Source: Acidobacteriota bacterium
GTDB taxonomy: Bacteria > Acidobacteriota > Terriglobia > Bryobacterales > Bryobacteraceae
Direction of reading: 5' to 3'
DNA: 32,560 nucleotides
NCBI GenBank assembly: GCA_025354885.1
Contig: JANXLY010000328.1
Span: 1 to 32,560 of the forward strand
Position numbers and translations under genes: made by a program. Below, one piece after another: positions 7,093-13,832 of the stretch (positions are counted from its first letter, which is position 1; every line of letters starts with the position of its first letter). The notes beneath the pieces were generated by a model that was not told the DNA's origin, did no database searches, and saw nothing but the letters and a program-made list of their open reading frames with translations.

Positions 7093-8448
7093 ATGCGAAT
7101 CAGCGTTGGAATATTAATATTTTTTAGCCTGGCGACACAAATTCAAGCCCAGATGGGTGGCGGTGGAGGCATGGGTGGATTTGGCGGGCCTGCGGTTATG
7201 GGTCGAGGTGCTGGTTCTGGAACTGGACAAAGAGGTGGTTCCGATATGGGGATCGGCTTTTTCGCTGGGGTTCAAGGTACTTACGACAACGGACTGACAG
7301 GGCTGAGGCTGGATAGCAACGGTGGCTTGATCAGCGGCTCTGGAGTTGGAGTGGACGGCAATGCGGGAGTTTATGGGAGCAAGCGGCTCAAAAGAGGCAG
7401 CTTTGGAATCAACTACTCGGGGCATTACCGGCAGTATTCCAATCAGACGGTTGCCAATGGGATTGACCAGAATCTGAGTATTTATACCAGCAGGCAGCTG
7501 ACAAAGAGGTCTACGCTGGCCTTCAACGCAAACGGGGGGACGACGAACCGTCCGTTCGGAATGCCTTTGTTTGGAACTAGTATTGATCCCTCTAACAGCG
7601 GATTTTTTGCGCCAAATACGGAAGTATTCGACAATCGTGTTTACTTCGGTAGCGGGGGGCTGGAATATGTTCTGCAAAAATCTGCGCGGCTCTCCTATGG
7701 GGTGTCAGGAACTGGATTTGCGACGAGGAGAACCGGCAACATCCTGTTTGGAGTGACGGGTGCAAGTGCGGGAGCGAATGTTGCTTACCGGATCAGCCGG
7801 CGGCAGACAATCACAGTCGGGTATCAATTTTTCACATTCAACTTTACGCGCAATTTTGGCGACAGCTATGGACACGGGACACACGTGGGGTATTCGATGC
7901 AACTGGGGAAGCGGGTACAGTTTGGGTTTCAGGGGGGAGCGATACGGCTTGAATCCCTGGGATTGCGATCTTCTCAGATCGACCCTGTGATCGCAGCTTT
8001 GATTGGGGTATCGACAGTGCAAGAGGTGTTCTACAACACATCTTATTTGCCTACTGGAATGGCGTCGCTGACGTTCAGGGCGAATCGGCTACACAGCTTT
8101 AGCGCGAATGCCGGAATGATGGTGAGCCCTGGAAATGGTGTGATCAATACTTCCAGAGCACAGAATATTGGCGGTAGCTACAGTTACTCCGGCATCCGGA
8201 ATCTGGGGATCAATGTCTCGAGTTTTTACAGCAAGCTAGCGAGCCTGGTTGGTGACAACCAGAGTTTCAACTCCTTGCAGACCTCAGTTGGGGTGAGTAC
8301 AAGAATCAGCGACCAATTGTTTCTTTCACTGAATACCGGGAACCGCCGCTTTTTGGATTCGGGCACCAACGCCTTCAAGCGGAGTTCGCTATTTGTGTCG
8401 GGTGGACTGACCTGGAGTCCGAACACAATCCCGATTTCAATCCGCTAG
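7093..8448 (+). CDS. Putative outer-membrane beta-barrel protein, glycine-rich N-terminus
   Basis: This 451-residue protein has a signal peptide (MRISVGILIFFSLATQIQAQ) followed by a glycine/methionine-rich linker to about residue 55. The remainder alternates polar and aromatic or hydrophobic residues in many short strands, for example FGINYSGHYRQYSN, ARLSYGVSGTGFATRR and QTITVGYQFFTFNFTRNF. There are no long hydrophobic helices. That pattern fits an outer-membrane beta barrel. It lacks the usual C-terminal Phe; it ends WSPNTIPISIR. ATG 7093 has an AGGA site at 7084-7087. I do not recognise a named family and cannot state a substrate; the neighbours give no clear functional link. It is probably monocistronic, since the next gene is convergent. 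Confidence 0.75.
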   Translation: MRISVGILIFFSLATQIQAQMGGGGGMGGFGGPAVMGRGAGSGTGQRGGSDMGIGFFAGVQGTYDNGLTGLRLDSNGGLISGSGVGVDGNAGVYGSKRLKRGSFGINYSGHYRQYSNQTVANGIDQNLSIYTSRQLTKRSTLAFNANGGTTNRPFGMPLFGTSIDPSNSGFFAPNTEVFDNRVYFGSGGLEYVLQKSARLSYGVSGTGFATRRTGNILFGVTGASAGANVAYRISRRQTITVGYQFFTFNFTRNFGDSYGHGTHVGYSMQLGKRVQFGFQGGAIRLESLGLRSSQIDPVIAALIGVSTVQEVFYNTSYLPTGMASLTFRANRLHSFSANAGMMVSPGNGVINTSRAQNIGGSYSYSGIRNLGINVSSFYSKLASLVGDNQSFNSLQTSVGVSTRISDQLFLSLNTGNRRFLDSGTNAFKRSSLFVSGGLTWSPNTIPISIR

Positions 8449-8453
8449 GGCGG
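8442..8453. terminator. Possible short bidirectional hairpin
   Basis: A CCGC-TAGG-GCGG hairpin (four GC pairs, four-base loop) sits exactly between the stops of two convergent genes. On the plus strand it is followed by CTAATTTT. The stem is short, so this is only a weak terminator candidate. Confidence 0.3.
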
Positions 8454-9038
8454 CTAATTTTCGAGTTTTGAAACAGACTCGGAGATCCACTTGAGACGTT
8501 CGAGGAAAGTATCGCCGGATTCGCTCCAGAGGCGGCGATCCTTGAGGCGCAATACCAGAGAGAAATCGGCATTGAGGCGCAGCAAACTTCGGATGTTGGA
8601 CTGGTAATAGTGCAGGTTAGCGACACTTTGGGACTCGATCGGCAAGAAGAGCGACTCGAGGCCTAGTTCTGCGCGGATGGATTCGCCAAAGTCATTTGGA
8701 TAGTCGGGGCCGAAGAAGAAGAGGTTGACTCTAGTGGGGGTGAGTCGCCAGCCTTCTGGACGTTGCTGATAGAGATCCCAAAAGGCTTCTACTTCAAAAC
8801 AGGAATCGGTGGCGCGCCATTTTTCCATGGCTTCGAAGAGTTCTGGCAATTGGGCAGGGACCACGAAAACCTGTTCGAGGAGAGCGGGTTCAGTGGGGTC
8901 AACAGCGGTTATTCGCAAGTAGGCTTGCGGGAACTGAGTTGAAAAGGGAAATCTGGAGAGGGCTGCAGCGAATTTCCGGTGCATGCCAAGCGCGGAGTGG
9001 TTCTCGAGCCACAAAGACAAATAGAGACGGTCAGCCAT
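8454..9038 (-). CDS. Conserved hypothetical protein, 194 residues
   Basis: The chosen start is ATG 9038, giving MADRLYLSLWLEN and a 194-residue soluble protein. The frame is open further upstream, but that part overlaps truB antisense and looks like noise. The protein has no signal peptide or membrane helix and is rich in Leu, Phe and acidic residues. Notable stretches are RVNLFFFGPDYPNDFGES and LHYYQSNIRSLLRLNADFSL. I do not recognise the family and propose no function. It is convergent with the beta-barrel gene (5 bp gap) and divergent from truB. No clear Shine-Dalgarno sequence precedes the start. Confidence 0.7.
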   Translation of the reverse strand: MADRLYLSLWLENHSALGMHRKFAAALSRFPFSTQFPQAYLRITAVDPTEPALLEQVFVVPAQLPELFEAMEKWRATDSCFEVEAFWDLYQQRPEGWRLTPTRVNLFFFGPDYPNDFGESIRAELGLESLFLPIESQSVANLHYYQSNIRSLLRLNADFSLVLRLKDRRLWSESGDTFLERLKWISESVSKLEN

Positions 9039-9054
9039 CAAAATCGATGGTAGC

Positions 9055-9067
9055 GCGGGGACCCCGC
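9055..9067. promoter_or_regulatory. Palindrome in the divergent truB promoter gap
   Basis: GCGGGG-A-CCCCGC is a perfect 13-bp inverted repeat in the 68-bp gap between two divergent starts. It could be an operator, but nothing identifies a regulator, and GC-rich palindromes of this size can arise by chance. Confidence 0.25.
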
Positions 9068-9106
9068 TCAAAGGACAATAGAAGTACATTGCAAAGCAAA
9101 ATTGAG

Positions 9107-9991
9107 GTGTTGTGTGGAGTTGTAGTGCTGGACAAGCCGTCGGGCTGGACTTCACACGACGCAGTAAACAAAATGAGGCGGATCGCCGGGACCAAGAAGA
9201 TCGGGCATCTGGGGACGCTGGATCCGCTGGCAACGGGGGTGCTGCCACTTGTGGTGGGACGGGCGACACGCCTGGCCCAGTTTTATACGAAGGATCGAAA
9301 GGGATATGCAGCGCGGATCCGGTTTGGAAACGCGACCGATTCTTATGATCGTGACGGGCAGGCGACATCGGAAGTGAGGGAGGTGGAATTGAAGCGCGAG
9401 GAAATGGAAGCGCTGCTGGGACAATTTCGCGGGAAGTTATCGCAGATGCCGCCGGCAGTATCGGCGAAGAAGATCAACGGTGTGCCGGCATACAAGCTTG
9501 CCCGACAGCAGAAGCCGGTGGAATTGCAGCCTGTTGATGTAGAAGTGTTCCGGCTGGAATTGCAGGGGATTGAAGGTGCTGATCTGCTTGTTGAGATGGA
9601 GTGTTCGGCGGGGACTTATGTTCGTTCGATCGCACATGAATTGGGGCAACTGAAGGGATGTGGGGCTTATGTGCAGGAGTTGCGGCGAACGCTGAGTGGG
9701 GAGTTTTCGCTGAAAGATGCGCGGACACTGGAGGAATTGGAGGCGCTTGCGGTGGAGGGGCGATTTGAGGAGGCGCTGCTGCAGGGAGAGAAGCTGCTGC
9801 CGGGCATCCCGAGCGAGGCGGTAGATTTATTGACGGAAGCGCAGATCCGGCAAGGACGCGACTTTCGGACATCGCCGTTTCGTATTTCTCAAGAGTCGCG
9901 CTATGTGAAGGCGATGACCCAGAGTGGTGAACTGGTGGCGATTGGTGAGCAGAAGCTGCCGAACCTGTACCACCCGATCTTGGTGATTTAG
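9107..9991 (+). CDS. truB: tRNA pseudouridine(55) synthase
   Basis: TruB makes pseudouridine-55 in the T-loop of tRNAs. The signature segment VVVLDKPSGWTSHDAV starts the conserved domain, and the catalytic Asp lies in GHLGTLDPLATGVLP (residue 39 from this start). Further conserved pieces are YAARIRFGNATDSYDRDG, MPPAVSAKKINGVPAY and CSAGTYVRSIAHELG. A short C-terminal domain (about 250-294) resembles a PUA-like region. Start choice is uncertain: GTG 9107 gives the usual short N-terminus of 294 residues, while ATG 9047 would add 20 residues. Neither has a strong ribosome-binding site. The stop overlaps the convergent glmU stop. Confidence 0.94.
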   Translation: MLCGVVVLDKPSGWTSHDAVNKMRRIAGTKKIGHLGTLDPLATGVLPLVVGRATRLAQFYTKDRKGYAARIRFGNATDSYDRDGQATSEVREVELKREEMEALLGQFRGKLSQMPPAVSAKKINGVPAYKLARQQKPVELQPVDVEVFRLELQGIEGADLLVEMECSAGTYVRSIAHELGQLKGCGAYVQELRRTLSGEFSLKDARTLEELEALAVEGRFEEALLQGEKLLPGIPSEAVDLLTEAQIRQGRDFRTSPFRISQESRYVKAMTQSGELVAIGEQKLPNLYHPILVI

Positions 9992-11376
9992 CTCTTGCGG
10001 CGCTTGTTTGTAACCCAGCCAGGCTTGTTGGTCTGTCTGCTGCGACCGAGAGCCAATGCGTCGGTGGGGACAAGATCGGTAATCACGCTGCCAGCGGCGA
10101 TGTAGGAGCTGGCTTCGATGTTGAGAGGAGCAACGAGGGTGGAGTTGCTGCCGACGAAGACATTGTCGCCGATGTTGGTCTGGTGTTTATGGACGCCGTC
10201 GTAATTGCAAGTGATGGTGCCGGCACCAATATTTACGCCAGCGCCAATGACACTGTCCCCAAGATAAGCGAGGTGCATGGCCTTGGCCCCGGCACCGAAG
10301 CGGGTCTTTTTCAATTCGACGAAATTACCGACATGGGCACCTGCTTCGACGTGATTTTCCATACGGAGGCGGCTGAAGGGCCCAATGCGGGCACCGGTCT
10401 CGACGGTAGAAGTACCGACGAAACAGTATTCAGAAACGACGACATTGTCGGCAATGACGCTGTCGCGAATGACGGAGCCGGCACCGATTGTGCAGTCGGA
10501 ACCGATTTTCGTTTTGCCGAGGATTTGAGTGAAAGGGCCGATGACGGTGTCCTGGCCAACCTGGACTGCGGAGTCGATGGCAACGGTCTCTGGTTGAAAA
10601 ATTGTGACGCCGTCGAGCATCAACTGGCGAGTTTTGCGGGCGCGAAGGATTCGATCGGCCTCTGCCAGTTCGATGCGTTGATTGATGCCGAGGATTTCGC
10701 TGGGGTCGTCGAGGACGAGGGCGGCAACGCGGTGACCTGCGGCGCGCAGGAGTTCCACAATATCGGTGAGATAAATTTCGCCTGAGGCTGGATTGGGAGT
10801 GAGTTTGCCGACGAATTGCCAGAGGAGCTGGGAGTCGATGCAGTAAATTCCGGAATTGATCTCACGGATTTTCTTTTGTTCTTCGGTAGCGGCTTTCTGT
10901 TCGACGATAGCGGCAACACTATCATCCGGGGCGCGAACGATGCGGCCATATCCGTCCGGCTGATCGAGCATGGTTGTTATGAGAGTGGCGGCGAATCCGC
11001 CCTGCTGCTGGGCTTTTACAAGACTGGCAATGGTGCTTGCGCTGAGGAGTGGGCAATCGCCGTAGAGGAGGAGAGTGAAGCCGTCTTTAGGAGCAATCGA
11101 TTCGCAGATGGCGACGGCGTGTCCAGTGCCGTGCTGTTCCGTCTGGGTGACGAAATTGCAGGAGCGGGAGGCGAGCAGTGCGCGGACCTGATCGGCCTGG
11201 TGGCCGACAACAACGGTGATTCGTGAGGGAGGGACCGAGGCCTCGGCGGCATCGAGAACATGCTCTACGAGAGCCTGACCGCCGGCCTGGTGGAGGACTT
11301 TGGCCTTGCGGCTCTTCATGCGGGTACCGCGACCGGCAGCGAGGACGATTGCGCTCAAATTCACATTTTGTTGCAT
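9988..11376 (-). CDS. glmU: Bifunctional GlmU (GlcN-1-P acetyltransferase / GlcNAc-1-P uridyltransferase)
   Basis: GlmU makes UDP-GlcNAc for peptidoglycan and outer-membrane glycolipids. The 462-residue product has both halves. The N-terminal nucleotidyltransferase shows LAAGRGTRMKSRKAKVLH (12-29) and LLLYGDCPLL. The C-terminal left-handed beta-helix shows hexapeptide repeats from about residue 260, including the GNFVELKKTRFGAGAKAMHL and ITCNYDGVHKHQT segments of the acetyltransferase site. ATG 11376 follows a GAGG site eight bases upstream; the frame remains open beyond it but without family similarity. It ends in a basic tail KRRKS. It follows the YvcK gene by 17 bp and is probably the last gene of the long leftward unit. 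Confidence 0.97.
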   Translation of the reverse strand: MQQNVNLSAIVLAAGRGTRMKSRKAKVLHQAGGQALVEHVLDAAEASVPPSRITVVVGHQADQVRALLASRSCNFVTQTEQHGTGHAVAICESIAPKDGFTLLLYGDCPLLSASTIASLVKAQQQGGFAATLITTMLDQPDGYGRIVRAPDDSVAAIVEQKAATEEQKKIREINSGIYCIDSQLLWQFVGKLTPNPASGEIYLTDIVELLRAAGHRVAALVLDDPSEILGINQRIELAEADRILRARKTRQLMLDGVTIFQPETVAIDSAVQVGQDTVIGPFTQILGKTKIGSDCTIGAGSVIRDSVIADNVVVSEYCFVGTSTVETGARIGPFSRLRMENHVEAGAHVGNFVELKKTRFGAGAKAMHLAYLGDSVIGAGVNIGAGTITCNYDGVHKHQTNIGDNVFVGSNSTLVAPLNIEASSYIAAGSVITDLVPTDALALGRSRQTNKPGWVTNKRRKS

Positions 11377-11393
11377 AGGAATACCTCGAGGGC

Positions 11394-12416
11394 TCAGTTC
11401 GTTTTTGAAGTTCGTTTTTGACGCGACGCGCCGGCGAGTTCGACGGCGATGCGGGCGATTGCCATTGAGTCGTGACGCACTTTCTGGCATTTTGCCAGCA
11501 GCGGGCGACCGACAACTTCGACGCCTAATTCGATGATGCGTGGAGTGTCGAATTCCACGGGGAAAACTTTTTCAGCAGCATACTTGCGGCGTTGCGGGCC
11601 AGTGAGTGGAGTGGTGTTGAGAATCGCGTACTGAACGGTACCCTTCCCCCCGTGGTTGTGGATGGCCTCAATGTGGTTGGATGCGGAGTAATACATGGTT
11701 TCCCATGGCTGCCACATGAGATTGCTGAAATAGGCCTTGGCGGCTTTGCTGCGGCGGATCGCTGCACCCATGCCGTCGACCAGCAGATTGGGAATGACGC
11801 TTGTGTAGAGGCTGCCTGGACCCATGGTAATCAAGTCTGCGGCGGCAATTGCCTCAATGGCGTCGCGGAGCGGCTTGACCTTTGCCGGAATCAGTTCGAG
11901 GCGCTGGATGAGTTTACGGCTCTTGTTGATGCGCGTCTCGCCTACCACTACAGAGCCATCGCTCATGGTTGCCTGAAGGCCTACGTTTTCACTCGTGGAA
12001 GGGTAGATGCGTCCGAAGATGGCGAGGACTTCACTGGAGAGCTTGACGGCGCGCGGGAAATCTCCGGTGACGTGAGTGAGGGCGGTGAGGAAGAGATTGC
12101 CAAAGCTGTGGCCTTTCAACCCGCGGCCTGAGGAGAAGCGGTATTGAAAGAGTTGAGAAAGGAGTGTTTCGTCTTCGCTGAGGGCGACCATGCAATTGCG
12201 GATATCGCCTGGGGGGAGAATATCGAATTCGCGACGTAGACGACCGGAAGAACCGCCATCATCGGTGACGGTTACGATGGCGCAAATATCGACGAGACCC
12301 TGCCGTGCGTATTCTTTCAAACCATGCAGGAGAGTAGAGAGACCGGTACCTCCGCCGATGCAAACGATGCGCAGAGGCCCGACCGCATCTCGAAAGCCGG
12401 GCGGTGGGGCAATCAT
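11394..12416 (-). CDS. yvcK: YvcK/CofD-family protein (gluconeogenesis factor)
   Basis: YvcK-family proteins bind UDP-sugars and influence cell shape and growth on gluconeogenic carbon sources. The 340-residue product has the nucleotide-binding start VCIGGGTGLSTLL (18-30), then VTDDGGSSGRLRREF, PPGDIRNCMVALS and MGPGSLYTSVIPNLLV. The usual QPGET segment reads QPWET, with Trp238 in place of the conserved Gly. Its position next to glmU is notable because UDP-GlcNAc, made by GlmU, is the ligand reported for YvcK in Bacillus. ATG 12416 is preceded by an AGG. The TPR gene lies 6 bp upstream. Confidence 0.92.
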   Translation of the reverse strand: MIAPPPGFRDAVGPLRIVCIGGGTGLSTLLHGLKEYARQGLVDICAIVTVTDDGGSSGRLRREFDILPPGDIRNCMVALSEDETLLSQLFQYRFSSGRGLKGHSFGNLFLTALTHVTGDFPRAVKLSSEVLAIFGRIYPSTSENVGLQATMSDGSVVVGETRINKSRKLIQRLELIPAKVKPLRDAIEAIAAADLITMGPGSLYTSVIPNLLVDGMGAAIRRSKAAKAYFSNLMWQPWETMYYSASNHIEAIHNHGGKGTVQYAILNTTPLTGPQRRKYAAEKVFPVEFDTPRIIELGVEVVGRPLLAKCQKVRHDSMAIARIAVELAGASRQKRTSKTN

Positions 12417-12422
12417 TGGGAC

Positions 12423-13010
12423 CTAATGAGCGTTGATCAACAATTCCCGGATCGGAGCATGCTGCATGAGCTCTGCAAAGTCGGGGTCGTTGTGAGCGGC
12501 TACCCGATTCCTGGGAGCGATTTCGATTGCACGCCGCAAGTGGGTGGCTGCAGCGGCAATATCCTGCTTGAGGCCAAGCACGAGGGCAAGGGCGTAGTGA
12601 ACATAGTCGGCATCGTCCTGCTTTAGCGCTTTTTCGAAGCTGGACTGAGCGCCGTCGAGATCACGCTTGTTCATCTGGCTGATACCGAAGTTGTAGAAAT
12701 CTTCGGCGGTTTCCAGCTTGACGGTTTTCCTGGCGAGACGCTGCTGGCACATCAGCAAGTGCTGTTTGGCGGCGAAGCCGATTTCCTTGACGGGGCCTTC
12801 GAGGGAGCTTTCAAAGAGCTGCTTCGCTTTGGCGAAGTCGCGCATATGAAAAGCCTGCATGGCTGCGTCGAAGGACTTCTGCTGCCCGGATTGTACCGGG
12901 ACGGCGGGAGCGGGGCGTTTGGTCGACTTGGCGGCCCCTGCTTTGATATTGCTCTTCTGCATCGAGTTCCTGTTCATCCGCAAGTTCATCCGCAATGAAC
13001 CCACCGCCAT
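12423..13010 (-). CDS. TPR-repeat protein
   Basis: This small soluble protein of up to 195 residues contains tetratricopeptide-type helices. They include FDAAMQAFHMRDFAKAKQLFE (first 20 shared with TPR spacing), a second unit around DFYNFGISQMNKRDLDGA, and a third around YVHYALALVLGLKQDI. TPRs mediate protein-protein contacts; no partner is evident. The start is uncertain. ATG 13010 follows GAGGG, whereas ATG 12962 (MQKSNIKAG) follows AGGAA; the segment between them includes a 12-bp tandem duplication. A Lys/Pro/Ala-rich linker precedes the repeats. It sits 12 bp after the GNAT gene and 6 bp before yvcK. Confidence 0.82.
   Translation of the reverse strand: MAVGSLRMNLRMNRNSMQKSNIKAGAAKSTKRPAPAVPVQSGQQKSFDAAMQAFHMRDFAKAKQLFESSLEGPVKEIGFAAKQHLLMCQQRLARKTVKLETAEDFYNFGISQMNKRDLDGAQSSFEKALKQDDADYVHYALALVLGLKQDIAAAATHLRRAIEIAPRNRVAAHNDPDFAELMQHAPIRELLINAH
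12972..12995. repeat. 12-bp perfect tandem duplication at the TPR gene start
   Basis: GTTCATCCGCAA occurs twice in a row (12972-12983 and 12984-12995). In the longer reading of the TPR gene it encodes LRMN twice. It lies between the two candidate start codons. Confidence 0.8.
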
Positions 13011-13022
13011 ATTGTAGCGCCC

Positions 13023-13823
13023 TCAGCGACCCTCATTGTAAACGCTCAAGCCAGTAAGTTCCCGGTAGCCCAAACGGCGGTAGAGACCGAGAGCTACTTC
13101 GCTCGATTCGAGGACGCTGGCGTGGATGCCGGTTTGACGCATCAACTCCTCGAGAGCAAAGCGAATGGTGCGCTCGCCGAAGCCTTTGCGTTGGACATCC
13201 GGCAAGACAGAAACGCCATAGAGCCCGAGCACCCCGTGAGCAGGCAAGACGCAGACAGTGGCGACAGCACGATTGCCTGAGTAAGCGACGAAGCCGTGCA
13301 TTGGGCCCTTCCAGTAATCGGAGGCGTGATAGACATCGAGGAAAGTAGCGAGGGGGGTGTGGAAGGCAACGGCCATTACGTGACAGAAATCGAAACGGGA
13401 AGCGGGGGATTGGACTTGATGAAGTTCGAGACTGGGGAGAGTGCGTGCTGGAGGATCGAGTTGAGCCGCAAACATGCCTGTACCGCGAAGCAGGATCTTC
13501 GGGCCGTAGCATTCGACGAGGGGAAGCACGCGTTTTGAGAGCTGCGGAGTGACGAAGTGTTCGATGAGCCACAAGCTCCAACGTGCACGGCGGCTATTGA
13601 AAAGCGCATGAGCATAGTCGAGCTTCAGTTTGAGTTCCCGTTCGTCGGTGAGGGGTTTGGTGAGAAGAACGGAGTTGAAGACGGCACCAGGAAGGCCGGA
13701 GTAAATGCAGAGCAATCCATCTTCTTCCCAGACTTCGCCTTCAGCGCGCACCGCAGCGAAGGTACGCATGGTGTCCAGAAGGTTTGCCACTAGGAGGTCT
13801 TTTTGCTGATCAATCAAAAACAT
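13023..13823 (-). CDS. GNAT-family N-acetyltransferase
   Basis: This 266-residue protein has a C-terminal GNAT fold. The acetyl-CoA-binding motif A is visible as LYGVSVLPDVQRKGFGERT (about 203-221), followed by a helix and then ALGLYRRLGYREL near the end, typical of motif B. The N-terminal half (about 1-130) is not clearly related to a known family and may form a divergent second GNAT-like domain. The substrate cannot be inferred. There is no signal peptide. It starts at ATG 13823, 9 bp after priA, and is followed by the TPR gene, so it is likely cotranscribed with both. Confidence 0.88.
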   Translation of the reverse strand: MFLIDQQKDLLVANLLDTMRTFAAVRAEGEVWEEDGLLCIYSGLPGAVFNSVLLTKPLTDERELKLKLDYAHALFNSRRARWSLWLIEHFVTPQLSKRVLPLVECYGPKILLRGTGMFAAQLDPPARTLPSLELHQVQSPASRFDFCHVMAVAFHTPLATFLDVYHASDYWKGPMHGFVAYSGNRAVATVCVLPAHGVLGLYGVSVLPDVQRKGFGERTIRFALEELMRQTGIHASVLESSEVALGLYRRLGYRELTGLSVYNEGR

Positions 13824-13832
13824 TTTGGGGCG

